Positions 1-8,460 of a DNA stretch of 64,000 nucleotides are shown here, in pieces (within the stretch, counting starts at the first letter, position 1; each line of letters opens with the position of its first letter). The notes beneath the pieces were generated by a model that was given only the letters and a program-made list of their open reading frames with translations, did no database searches and was not told the origin of the DNA. Source of the DNA: Pseudonocardia ammonioxydans (GTDB taxonomy: Bacteria > Actinomycetota > Actinomycetes > Mycobacteriales > Pseudonocardiaceae); contig NZ_FOUY01000001.1 in assembly GCF_900115005.1 (NCBI RefSeq), forward strand, positions 372,001 to 436,000, read 5' to 3'. Made by a program: the position numbers and the translations under genes.

Positions 1-942
<942 letters not shown>

Positions 943-1061
943 GTGTTCAGTTGATCGTGCACCCGCACCGTAGGCGCCGCCGGGCGCCGGGGGCCAGCCC
1001 CTCGACGGTTCTCACCCGCACGCGCGGAATGATCACGGCGGGTGCCGGGTTGTCCACCGGC

Positions 1062-1496
1062 ATGACGCAGAACGCTGAGCTGAGCCCGACCGACTGGGTC
1101 CGCGAGCAGACGGAGAAGATCCTCGAGGCCGGGACGACCGACGGCGTGACGGTGCTGGACCGCGCGATCGTCCTGGTCACGACGACCGGCGCGCGCTCCG
1201 GTAAGAAGCGGTACGTGCCGGTCATGCGCGTCGAGCACGACGGCGCCTACGCGATGATCGCCTCGAAGGGCGGCGCCCCCGAGCACCCGGCCTGGTACCA
1301 CAACGTGCTCGCGCACCCCGAGGTGTCGGTGCAGGACGGGACGCGGACCGGCACCTACGTCGCCCGTGAGATCTCCGGCACCGAGCGCCAGGAGTGGTGG
1401 GACCGCTCGGTCGCGGCCTTCCCGCCCTACGCCGAGTACCGGGAGAAGACCTCCCGGACCATCCCGGTGTTCCTGCTCGAGCCGAAGGCGGCCTGA
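1062..1496 (+). CDS. Nitroreductase/quinone reductase family protein, deazaflavin (F420)-dependent type
   Basis: This 144-residue protein has the split-barrel Ddn-like fold signature: VLVTTTGARSGKKRYVPVMR near the middle, then MIASKGGAPEHPAWYHNVLAHPEVSVQ, the segment that lines the cofactor pocket in this family. Family members reduce quinones or nitro compounds with F420H2; the substrate cannot be read from the sequence. The ATG at 1062 is used because homology begins right after it, although the frame is open far upstream. The gene stands alone, divergent from thiC and convergent with the ABC permease gene. Confidence 0.88.
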   Translation: MTQNAELSPTDWVREQTEKILEAGTTDGVTVLDRAIVLVTTTGARSGKKRYVPVMRVEHDGAYAMIASKGGAPEHPAWYHNVLAHPEVSVQDGTRTGTYVAREISGTERQEWWDRSVAAFPPYAEYREKTSRTIPVFLLEPKAA

Positions 1497-1549
1497 CCGG
1501 CGCCGGTGCGCGCCCGCCCCCTCGTGCGGGCGGCACCGGCGGTCCCGGG

Positions 1550-3193
1550 TCAGCCCGTGGCGAGCCCGTGCGCGGGCGCCACCCGGCCGACCCGCCGCAT
1601 CGAGGCGGCGGCGGCGAGCACCGCGACCACGACGATGCCGGTCCCGAGCCCGGCCAGCTGCCCGGCCGGTGGCGTCGGTACGGGGATGCCGACCGCGAGC
1701 AGGCCGAGCACGCCGTAGCCCGCTCCGAGCACGACGCCGGGCACGGCCCCCACCAGCCCGGCGATCGCCGCCTCCGCGGCGACGGCGTACCGCGCGCCGG
1801 ACCGGGTCAGGCCCAGCGCGCGCAGCAACGCGATCTCGCGGGTCCGTTCGTGCAACGACAGCGCGAGCGTGACCCCCATCCCGAGCACGGCGACGACCAG
1901 CGTCACCCCGACCAGTCCGGTGCTGACGGCCCGGACGGTCCCGAGCACCTGCTCGGTCTCCGCCCGTCGCTCCGCCGTCCAGATCACCTGGGTGCCGGCA
2001 CCGTCGCCGGCCGACGCGACCGCGTCCCGGACCGCCTGCGGATCGGCGCCCGGTGCCGGGTCGACGAGCACCTCGGTCCCGTCGGTGCGGACCCGCAGCT
2101 CGGGTCGCTCGGCCAGCCGCGCCGCAGCGGCGTCCGCCACGGCCTGGCGCTCCGTCCGGTCGGGTGCGGTCGCGCGGTCGTCGGGCAGGACCAGGACCTC
2201 GGCCGGATAGTTGCGCTCGATCGAGGCCCTGGCGTCCGCGCTCGCGCCCTCGATGCCGACCAGCAGCGCGGCGGTGAGCCCGACGCCGAGGGCCAGGACG
2301 GTCGTCGTCGCAGCGGTGCGCCGGGACACCCGGCGGGCGTTCGCGACGGCCAGCCGCGCCGGGGCGGAGCGTGCCGCGAGCGGCCGGAGCGCCGTCGCGG
2401 CGGCCGCCACCAGGAGCGGCCCGGCCACCACCAGCGCGGCGAACAGGACCATCCCGCTGAGCGCCACCAGCCCCAGCGCCCCCAGCGCGTCCGGGACGGC
2501 CAGGCCACGGGCGCCGACCGCGACCGTCGCGACGACGAGCATCACCGCGAGCGGCACCCGTCGCCGGGCGTCCGGTCCGCGCGCCTCGGCGCCGTCGGCC
2601 TCGCCCAGCGCGACGACCGGGGGCACCCGGCCCGCGGCGAGCGCGGACGGCACCGCAGCGACGACCGTCGCGACGACGGCGAGCAGCACGCAGCCCACCG
2701 GCCCGGCCGGCTGCAGCACCGGCCCCGGAACGTCCACACCGGACATCTGCAGCACCGCGATCGTCAGGTGCCCCGCCACCACGGCGACCACTGCTCCGCC
2801 GACGCCCGCCACCAGTCCGGTCACGGCCGCCTCGGCCAGCACCGAGCGGGTCACCTGGCTGCGGCTCGCACCGACACAGCGCAGCAACGCGAGCTCCCGG
2901 CCGCGGCGGGCGAGCACGATCCGGAACGTCGAGCCGACCACCACGGTCGCGGCGATCAGGGCGAGCCCGACGAACACCGACAGCCCGGCCAGCACCGAGG
3001 CCACCGTGGCGGACACCGACTCCGGATCGGGGGCACCGGCGAGCAGCGCCTCGCGCAGGGTGTCGGTGAACACCACCGACCCGGTCGAGAACACCGTCGC
3101 GACCAGCACCGCGAGCCCGGTCAGCACCGTCTGCCGGGGGTTCCGGCGGATCCCGGCGACGGCCGCGCGGGTCGCCGGGTTCAGCGCCCTCAC
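1550..3193 (-). CDS. ABC transporter permease, FtsX/MacB-like
   Basis: A 547-residue integral membrane protein with two FtsX-type permease modules. The first hydrophobic segment is near residues 18-38. A helix group at about 90-230 contains the typical cytoplasmic loop ARRGRELALLRCVGASRSQV. A second group follows a large extracellular section and contains HERTREIALLRALGLTRSGA. The GTG start at 3191-3193 overlaps the stop of the ATPase gene (GTGA), so the two are translationally coupled. Proteins of this class export lipids, peptides or antibiotics, or work mechanically on the envelope; nothing here fixes the substrate. Confidence 0.88.
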   Translation of the reverse strand: MRALNPATRAAVAGIRRNPRQTVLTGLAVLVATVFSTGSVVFTDTLREALLAGAPDPESVSATVASVLAGLSVFVGLALIAATVVVGSTFRIVLARRGRELALLRCVGASRSQVTRSVLAEAAVTGLVAGVGGAVVAVVAGHLTIAVLQMSGVDVPGPVLQPAGPVGCVLLAVVATVVAAVPSALAAGRVPPVVALGEADGAEARGPDARRRVPLAVMLVVATVAVGARGLAVPDALGALGLVALSGMVLFAALVVAGPLLVAAAATALRPLAARSAPARLAVANARRVSRRTAATTTVLALGVGLTAALLVGIEGASADARASIERNYPAEVLVLPDDRATAPDRTERQAVADAAAARLAERPELRVRTDGTEVLVDPAPGADPQAVRDAVASAGDGAGTQVIWTAERRAETEQVLGTVRAVSTGLVGVTLVVAVLGMGVTLALSLHERTREIALLRALGLTRSGARYAVAAEAAIAGLVGAVPGVVLGAGYGVLGLLAVGIPVPTPPAGQLAGLGTGIVVVAVLAAAASMRRVGRVAPAHGLATG

Positions 3194-3954
3194 GACGGCA
3201 CCGGCGCCGGGCGCCGCCCACCGGTGCCCAGCTCGCCGAGTGCGGAGAGGACGGTGCCGGGCGTCGGGTCGGCGAGCCGGCCCGCGGCGGTCCCGTCGCG
3301 CAGCAGCAGCACCTGGTCGGACACCGAGGCGGCCAGCGGGTCGTGGGTGACCATGACGACGGTCTGGCCGTAGTCGTCGACGCAGCCGCGCAGCAGGCCC
3401 AGCAGCTCCCGGCCGGACTCGGTGTCCAGCGCACCGGTCGGCTCGTCGGCGACGACGATCTCCGGCCGCCCGAGCAGCGCCCGGGCCACGGCGACCCGCT
3501 GCCGCTGGCCGCCGGACAGCTCCCCCGGCAGGTGCCGCAACCGGTCGCCGATCCCGAGCCGGTCGACCAGCTCCGTCCGCCACCCGCGGTCCGGGCGTCG
3601 ACCGGCCAGCGACGCCGCGAGATCGATGTTCTCCCCGGCGCTCAGGTGCCCCAGCAGGTTGCCGTCCTGGAACACGAACCCGATCCGGTCCCGCCGCACG
3701 GCGGTGCGGGCGGCCTCGCCGAGCGCGCCGAGGTCGGTGTCCCCGAGCAGGACCTGCCCCGCGGTCGGGCGGTCCAGACCCGCCAGGCAGTGCAGCAGGG
3801 TGGACTTGCCGGATCCCGACGGGCCCATCACCGCGGTGAACCGGCCGGCCGGGAGCCACAGCGTGACCCCGTCCAGGGCCCGGACCGCCCCGCGGCCCTC
3901 GCCGTAGGCGCGGACCAGGCCGATCGCGGCCGCCGCGACCCGTGGCGCCGTCAC
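3190..3954 (-). CDS. ABC transporter ATP-binding protein (MacB/LolD type)
   Basis: A 254-residue ATPase with all nucleotide-binding motifs: Walker A GPSGSGKST, Q-loop FVFQDGNLL, signature LSGGQRQRVAVARAL, Walker B EIVVADEPTGALD and switch histidine VMVTHD. The combination DEPTGALD and a partner of FtsX type is characteristic of the MacB/LolD/FtsE class. The GTG start at 3952-3954 overlaps the stop of the small membrane peptide gene upstream, and its own stop overlaps the permease start. The three genes therefore form a tightly coupled operon. Confidence 0.93.
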   Translation of the reverse strand: MTAPRVAAAAIGLVRAYGEGRGAVRALDGVTLWLPAGRFTAVMGPSGSGKSTLLHCLAGLDRPTAGQVLLGDTDLGALGEAARTAVRRDRIGFVFQDGNLLGHLSAGENIDLAASLAGRRPDRGWRTELVDRLGIGDRLRHLPGELSGGQRQRVAVARALLGRPEIVVADEPTGALDTESGRELLGLLRGCVDDYGQTVVMVTHDPLAASVSDQVLLLRDGTAAGRLADPTPGTVLSALGELGTGGRRPAPVPS

Positions 3955-4070
3955 CGCTGCTCCCCCCACTCCTGCAGCAGCGGCAGCGCCGCGATGGTCA
4001 GCAACATCAGGAACAGCACCACGCCGCCGATGACGGCCGCGATGTTCATCAGCACATCGAGCACGGTCAT
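3951..4070 (-). CDS. Small membrane peptide (39 aa) leading the ABC operon
   Basis: This short reading frame encodes MTVLDVLMNIAAVIGGVV followed by a hydrophobic stretch and the polar end LLQEWGEQR. It is one transmembrane helix of about 25 residues with a charged C-terminus. Its TGA overlaps the GTG of the ATPase gene (GTGA), the same coupling seen between ATPase and permease, which is the main evidence that it is translated. It could be a regulatory or assembly subunit of the transporter. I do not recognise a named family. Confidence 0.6.
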   Translation of the reverse strand: MTVLDVLMNIAAVIGGVVLFLMLLTIAALPLLQEWGEQR

Positions 4071-4186
4071 GACGGTGCCGCGCGTACCGGCCCCGGCGCA
4101 TCGGACCACGGGACGGTCCCCGGCCGTACCCGGGTCGTACTTCCGGCCGAGGCCGGCCCGCCGATCTCCGCCCTAGGGTGAGCGCC

Positions 4187-5374
4187 ATGTCCGGACCGAC
4201 CGCCGTCGTCCCCCGGGACGGGGCGCGGCCCGCCGCCCGGCCGCGGGCGCTGCTGTTCACCTGCGAGGTGTTCGCCTACCTGTTCTGGCTCGGGATCGAC
4301 GTGCTCGCCGGGCCCGGCCTGGCCGGCCCCCTGGGTTTCCCCTGGTCCGGCCCGGTCGCCGGCGCGCTGGTGGCGGCCGTCGTCCTGGCCCGGTACCGCA
4401 GGCCCGCGGGTGCGGTGATGACCGCCGCGGCAGTGCTCTCCGCGCTGCTCTCGCTGACGGCGGTGGTCACCGGCGGGCCTCCCGTGGTGTCGCTGACCGA
4501 GCTCTTCGCGCTGGCGGTGGTCACCGTCGCGACGGTCCGCCTCGCCGCGGGCGGGACGGCCGTCGTGGCCGCCGCCTGCGCGTTCGTGGTGATCGTCGGC
4601 CTGCCCGCACTGCGGTTCCCCGTCGGCGCGGTCGACCGGAACATCGCCGTTGCACTCGCCGGGCTGGGCTGGGCGTCCACCGTCGCGATCGCCGCCGTGC
4701 TGCGCGAGGTCCGGGTGCGGCGCGAGGCCCGGCTGGCGCAGGCCCGCTCCGCCGAGCGCCTCGAGCTCGCCCGTGAGCTGCACGACGTCGTCGCGCACCA
4801 CGTGACGGGCATCGTCGTGGCCGCGCAGGCCGCCGTCACCGTCGCCCGCACCCGTCCCGAGGAGGCCGGTCCGGCGCTGGAGTCGATCGAGCGCGCCGGG
4901 GCCGAGGCGCTGGCCGGGATGCGCCGGATGGTCGGGGTGCTGCGCGGCGGCGAGGAGGCGGGTCGCGCCGTCACCCACGGGCCATCCGATGTGGACGAGC
5001 TCGTGGACCGGTTCGACCCGGCCCGGGCACGGACCACGCTCGACCGCGGGCCCGGCCTCGACGACCTGCCACCGGGGGTCGGCGCGACGGCGTACCGGGT
5101 CGTGCAGGAGGCTCTGACCAACGTGCACCGGCACGCACCGGACGCGACATCGGTCCACATCGGATTACACAGGCGGGAGGGGGCGCTCGGGGTGAGCGTG
5201 CGCAACGAGGGCGGCGCGCCCGACCGGCGGCCGTCCGCGCTCGGCCGGGGCGGGTTCGGCCTGGCGGGGATGGCGGAGCGGGTCGGCGCGCTCGGCGGGA
5301 CGCTGCAGGTCGGGCCGGACGGCCCGGGTGCGTGGCTGGTTCAGGTGGAGCTGCCGCTGGGCGGGGCGCGGTGA
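4187..5374 (+). CDS. Sensor histidine kinase, NarL-type (HisKA_3)
   Basis: A 395-residue kinase with about five transmembrane helices in residues 20-170. The dimerisation/phosphotransfer helix ELARELHDVVAHHVTGIVV follows, with the phospho-accepting His near residue 199. A HATPase domain (VVQEALTNVHRHA, then GGFGLAGMAERV) fills the C-terminus. The ATG at 4187 is preferred over the GTG nine bases upstream because AGGGTGAG lies about six bases before it. It is divergent from the ABC operon, a common arrangement for kinase pairs controlling exporters, so that operon is the likely target. Confidence 0.92.
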   Translation: MSGPTAVVPRDGARPAARPRALLFTCEVFAYLFWLGIDVLAGPGLAGPLGFPWSGPVAGALVAAVVLARYRRPAGAVMTAAAVLSALLSLTAVVTGGPPVVSLTELFALAVVTVATVRLAAGGTAVVAAACAFVVIVGLPALRFPVGAVDRNIAVALAGLGWASTVAIAAVLREVRVRREARLAQARSAERLELARELHDVVAHHVTGIVVAAQAAVTVARTRPEEAGPALESIERAGAEALAGMRRMVGVLRGGEEAGRAVTHGPSDVDELVDRFDPARARTTLDRGPGLDDLPPGVGATAYRVVQEALTNVHRHAPDATSVHIGLHRREGALGVSVRNEGGAPDRRPSALGRGGFGLAGMAERVGALGGTLQVGPDGPGAWLVQVELPLGGAR

Positions 5375-6012
5375 GCATCGGTGTCGTGCTGGCCGACGAC
5401 CAGGAGATGGTCCGCACCGGCTTCCGGCTGATCCTCTCCGCCGAGGACGGCATCGAGGTGCTGGGCGAGGCCGGGACCGGCGACGACGCGATCGCGCTGG
5501 CCCGCGAGCTGCGCCCGGACGTGGTGCTCATGGACATCCGGATGCCCGGCACCGACGGTATCGAGGCCACCCGGACGCTGGCGGCGGACCCGTCGCCGCC
5601 GCGGATCGTCGTGGTGACGACGTTCGACCTCGACGAGTACGTCTACGGGGCGCTGCGCTCCGGGGCCTGCGGGTTCCTGCTCAAGGACGCCGGCCCGCGG
5701 CTGCTGGTGGAGGCCGTGCGGGCCGCGGCCGCGGGCGACGCGCTCGTCTCCCCGTCGATCACGGTGCGACTGCTGGAACGGCTCACCGAGCCCGAACCGG
5801 CCCGGCCGGTGGACCCGGTCGGGCTGTCCGCGCGCGAGCTGGAGGTCGTCCGCGCGGTCGCGCGCGGCCGGACCAACCACGAGATCGCCGGGGACCTGTT
5901 CGTCTCGCTCTCCACCGTCAAGACCCACCTGGGCAACATCGGGTCCAAGCTGGACGCTCGGAACCGGGTCGAGATCGCCGCGTGGGCGTGGGAGAACCGG
6001 CTGGTCGGCTGA
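5371..6012 (+). CDS. Response regulator, NarL/LuxR family
   Basis: A 213-residue regulator. The receiver domain has VLADDQEMVR at the N-terminus, the phosphorylated Asp in VVLMDIRMPG (about residue 55), the conserved Thr in VVVTTFD and the Lys in FLLKDAG. A C-terminal LuxR helix-turn-helix reads LSARELEVVRAVARG followed by LFVSLSTVKTHLGNI. The GTG start at 5371 overlaps the kinase stop (GTGA), so the pair is coupled. It is a DNA-binding activator or repressor, plausibly of the divergent ABC operon. Confidence 0.94.
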   Translation: MSIGVVLADDQEMVRTGFRLILSAEDGIEVLGEAGTGDDAIALARELRPDVVLMDIRMPGTDGIEATRTLAADPSPPRIVVVTTFDLDEYVYGALRSGACGFLLKDAGPRLLVEAVRAAAAGDALVSPSITVRLLERLTEPEPARPVDPVGLSARELEVVRAVARGRTNHEIAGDLFVSLSTVKTHLGNIGSKLDARNRVEIAAWAWENRLVG

Positions 6013-6114
6013 GCGGGCTCAGTCGGCTCAGTCGGCTCAGCGGGCTCAGTCGGCTCGGCGGGCTCAGCGGGCTCGGCGGCTCAGCGGGCTCGGCGGGCTC
6101 GGCGGGCTCAGTGG
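6010..6114 (+). repeat. Imperfect 9-10 bp tandem repeat after the response regulator gene
   Basis: About eleven copies of a unit close to CGGCTCAGC/T (variants GGGCTCAG and GGGCTCGG) follow directly after the response regulator stop and run into the 3' end of the next, convergent gene. It is a low-complexity expansion. No stable hairpin is obvious, so it is unlikely to be a standard terminator. Confidence 0.8.
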
Positions 6115-6389
6115 GTCGCCGGGGCGCCGCGGACCGGGAGCGGCCGACGCGGCGCCGGGATGCGCAGGGCCGCGGCGACGTGCCCCGGCGACTCCGGGTA
6201 GGCCGTCGGGCCCGGCCACACCGGCTCCGGCGCGGGCTCCGTCGCAGCGCGGTGGTCGTCCGCTCCGGACCGGGCGGCCCGCTCGGACGCGCGGGCGTCC
6301 CAGATCTCGAACAGCGGTTGGGCGGCCATCACGAGCAGGACGGCGAGCACCGGGGCGACGGCCAGGATCGTCAGCAGCATGGGATCCAC
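6108..6389 (-). CDS. Small membrane protein of unknown function
   Basis: A 93-residue product: one N-terminal hydrophobic helix (LLTILAVAPVLAVLLVMAA), then a charged segment and a Pro/Ala-rich tail. The GTG at 6389 is taken as the start; an in-frame ATG three codons later (6380) is equally possible. The 3' end runs into the tandem repeat shared with the convergent response regulator gene. I recognise no family. Codon use matches its neighbours, which supports a real gene, but evidence for function is absent. Confidence 0.5.
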   Translation of the reverse strand: MDPMLLTILAVAPVLAVLLVMAAQPLFEIWDARASERAARSGADDHRAATEPAPEPVWPGPTAYPESPGHVAAALRIPAPRRPLPVRGAPATH

Positions 6390-6482
6390 GATGCCGTTGT
6401 GACCGGGTCACCGGCATCAGCCGGAGGTACGGTTCAGAGCAGCCGCGCCTCATCCCCTCGGTCGAGGGGCCACCCCCGCCGC

Positions 6483-7088
6483 TCAGTCCCGCGGCACGTC
6501 CTCGGCGGCGGTCGTCGCCGGGTCCCACGAGTCCTCCGCGCCGCCCCAGCCGTTGTGCTTGAGCATCTTGCGCGCCGCCCGCTGGTTCCGGCCGATGAGC
6601 CGGTCCAGGTAGAGGTGGCCGTCGAGGTGGTCGGTCTCGTGCTGCAGGCAGCGCGCGAAGTACCCCTTGCCCTCGATCTCGACCCGGTTGCCGTCGAGGT
6701 CGGTCCCGGTGACCCGGGCCCACTCGGCGCGCCCGGTCGGGAAGTTCTCGCCGGGGACCGACAGGCAGCCCTCCTGGTCGTCGTCCGGGTGCGGCATGAC
6801 CTCGGGCCGCTCGCTGGTCTCCAGCACCGGGTCGAGCACGTGCCCGCGACGCATGACGCGGGCCTCCTCGTCGGGGCAGTCGTAGACGAACAGCCGCAGG
6901 TCGACACCGACCTGGTTCGCGGCGAGGCCGACGCCGTGCGCGGCAGCCATCGTCTCGAACATGTCGGCCACGAGGGTGCGGAGCTCGTCGTCCACCCGCT
7001 CGACGGGCCGGGTGGGGCGGTGCAGGACGGGGTCGCCGACCATCCGGATGCGCAGAACCGTCACCCTTGCAGGGTACGGTGCCCGCAC
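6483..7088 (-). CDS. def: Peptide deformylase
   Basis: Removes the N-terminal formyl group from nascent proteins using a bound metal ion. All three motifs are present: [10 protein letters not shown] (motif 1, with Asn where many homologues have Pro), EGCLSVPG (motif 2, Cys ligand) and QHETDHLDG (motif 3, two His ligands and the catalytic Glu). The GTG at 7088 is chosen as start because GAGGAGG lies five bases upstream; a second GTG at 7064 has no comparable site. The product is 201 residues, normal for actinobacterial type 1 enzymes with a C-terminal extension. Confidence 0.95.
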   Translation of the reverse strand: MRAPYPARVTVLRIRMVGDPVLHRPTRPVERVDDELRTLVADMFETMAAAHGVGLAANQVGVDLRLFVYDCPDEEARVMRRGHVLDPVLETSERPEVMPHPDDDQEGCLSVPGENFPTGRAEWARVTGTDLDGNRVEIEGKGYFARCLQHETDHLDGHLYLDRLIGRNQRAARKMLKHNGWGGAEDSWDPATTAAEDVPRD

Positions 7089-7234
7089 CGTTCCTCCTCA
7101 TCAGGCGCGTCGCACCCGGTTCCTGTCGGTCCGGTGTGGTTCAATCCGAGCCGCGAATGACAGACGTGTCATTCGGGCCGGCAACGCCCCGACCAGGGCC
7201 GCCGGTCGAGTTCGTCGGCCGCTCGAGGAGCGTG

Positions 7235-7549
7235 ATGGAGTCCGCTGGGTCCCTGTCGGAACACCGCGGTGCGCACCGGCGCTCCGCCGCCCCCTCGCGC
7301 GACCTCGACCGCCGCGAGCGCGAGATCCTCGCGTTCGAGGCCCAGTGGTGGAAGTACGCGGGAGCCAAGGAGCAGGCGATCCGCGAGCTGTTCGACATGT
7401 CCGCCACCCGCTACTACCAGGTGCTCAACGCACTGGTCGACAAGCCGGAGGCGTTGGCTGTCGACCCGCTGCTGGTCAAGCGCCTGCGCCGGCTGCGTTC
7501 CAGCCGGCAGCGCACCCGCGCCGCCCGCCGCCTGGGCATCGAGCCCTGA
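7235..7549 (+). CDS. DUF3263 family protein
   Basis: A 104-residue protein containing the whole DUF3263 core, DRREREILAFEAQWWKYAG, then a helical stretch with FDMSATRYYQVLNALVDKP and an Arg-rich end. The core looks like a helix-turn-helix and is found almost only in actinobacteria, usually next to def and a LytR_C gene, as here. The ATG at 7235 has GAGGAG four bases upstream and is preferred over an in-frame ATG at 7157. A DNA-binding role is inferred from the helical Arg-rich sequence, not demonstrated. Confidence 0.85.
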   Translation: MESAGSLSEHRGAHRRSAAPSRDLDRREREILAFEAQWWKYAGAKEQAIRELFDMSATRYYQVLNALVDKPEALAVDPLLVKRLRRLRSSRQRTRAARRLGIEP

Positions 7550-7606
7550 GCGAACCGGACGACAGACAGCCGTGATCCGCAGCTCGAGCCTCATCCGGAG
7601 GTCACG

Positions 7607-8386
7607 ATGACCGCACCCGCATCCGGCGGACCGTCGCCGCTGAAGATCGCCGGCATCGCCCTGATCGGTGCCGGCGCGGTCGCCGGCATCGTCGGCCTGT
7701 CCGGCCTCGCCAACGGTGACGAGAGCTCCCAGGCCGCCCCGCCGCCGGCCTCGGCCGAGCCGAACCCCGGCGGCGAGAACGGTGCCCCGCCCCCCGGTGC
7801 GGGCGAGGCACCGCCCGCCCCCGGCGCGGACGGTGCCGCACCGGCTCCGGGCCAGGAGGGCGCTGCTCCCGGAACGCCCGGCGCCCCGGGTGCGCCGGGT
7901 TCCCCGGACACCCCCGGCGCACCGGGCACCCCGGGTGCCCCCGGCGCGGACGCCTCCCCGTTCACCCCGGGCGCGCCCGGGACCCCGGGTTCCCCCGGCT
8001 ACGAGGGAGTGGGCCCGGCCGTACCGGCGCCGCCCCAGGCGGCCGCGCCCGGAGGCTCCGAGGGGGCCGCGGCCGGCGAGGGATCGGCCGACACCGCCGC
8101 CCGTCCGGCCGTGCGGATCTACAACAACTCGACGATCCGCGGCCTCGCCGAGAAGGCGGCCGGCCGGTTCCGGACCAGCGGCTGGGACGTGTCCCAGGTG
8201 CAGAACTACGCCGAGGGCGTCATCCCGACCTCGACCGTCTACTACCGCGAGGGCACGCCGGAGAAGGCCGCCGCGGAGGAGGTCGGGAAGAAGTTCGGCA
8301 TGCGCGTGGAGCCCCGGTTCGAGGGCATCCAGGACGCGACCCCCGGCATGATCGTGATCGTCACGCAGGACTTCTCGGCGGCCTGA
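7607..8386 (+). CDS. LytR_C domain membrane-anchored protein
   Basis: A 259-residue protein with one transmembrane helix at residues 10-31. A long extracytoplasmic linker of collagen-like Gly-Ala-Pro triplets follows (about residues 50-165), and then a C-terminal LytR_C domain: VRIYNNSTIRGLAEKAAGRF through MIVIVTQDF. This domain accompanies LytR-CpsA-Psr cell-wall ligases and occurs alone in actinobacteria. The start has GGAGG seven bases upstream. It follows the DUF3263 gene by 57 bases and is probably cotranscribed. A cell-surface role is likely; the exact function is unknown. Confidence 0.87.
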   Translation: MTAPASGGPSPLKIAGIALIGAGAVAGIVGLSGLANGDESSQAAPPPASAEPNPGGENGAPPPGAGEAPPAPGADGAAPAPGQEGAAPGTPGAPGAPGSPDTPGAPGTPGAPGADASPFTPGAPGTPGSPGYEGVGPAVPAPPQAAAPGGSEGAAAGEGSADTAARPAVRIYNNSTIRGLAEKAAGRFRTSGWDVSQVQNYAEGVIPTSTVYYREGTPEKAAAEEVGKKFGMRVEPRFEGIQDATPGMIVIVTQDFSAA

Positions 8387-8410
8387 CCCGACCCCGCTCC
8401 CCGGCGCGCC

Positions 8411-8447
8411 GACGGCCCCGGACGGACAGCATCCGTCCGGGGCCGTC
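8411..8447. terminator. Bidirectional hairpin terminator
   Basis: A perfect 16-bp inverted repeat, GACGGCCCCGGACGGA with a five-base loop, sits between two convergent genes (the LytR_C gene and the AAA+ gene). There is no long T tract, as is usual for GC-rich actinomycetes. Confidence 0.88.
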
Positions 8448-8460
8448 GTCCTTCCAGCAC

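Noticed and set aside
7860-8010. Collagen-like Gly-X-Pro run as a separate collagen gene
   Set aside because: It is the linker of the LytR_C protein, in frame with both the membrane helix and the C-terminal domain.
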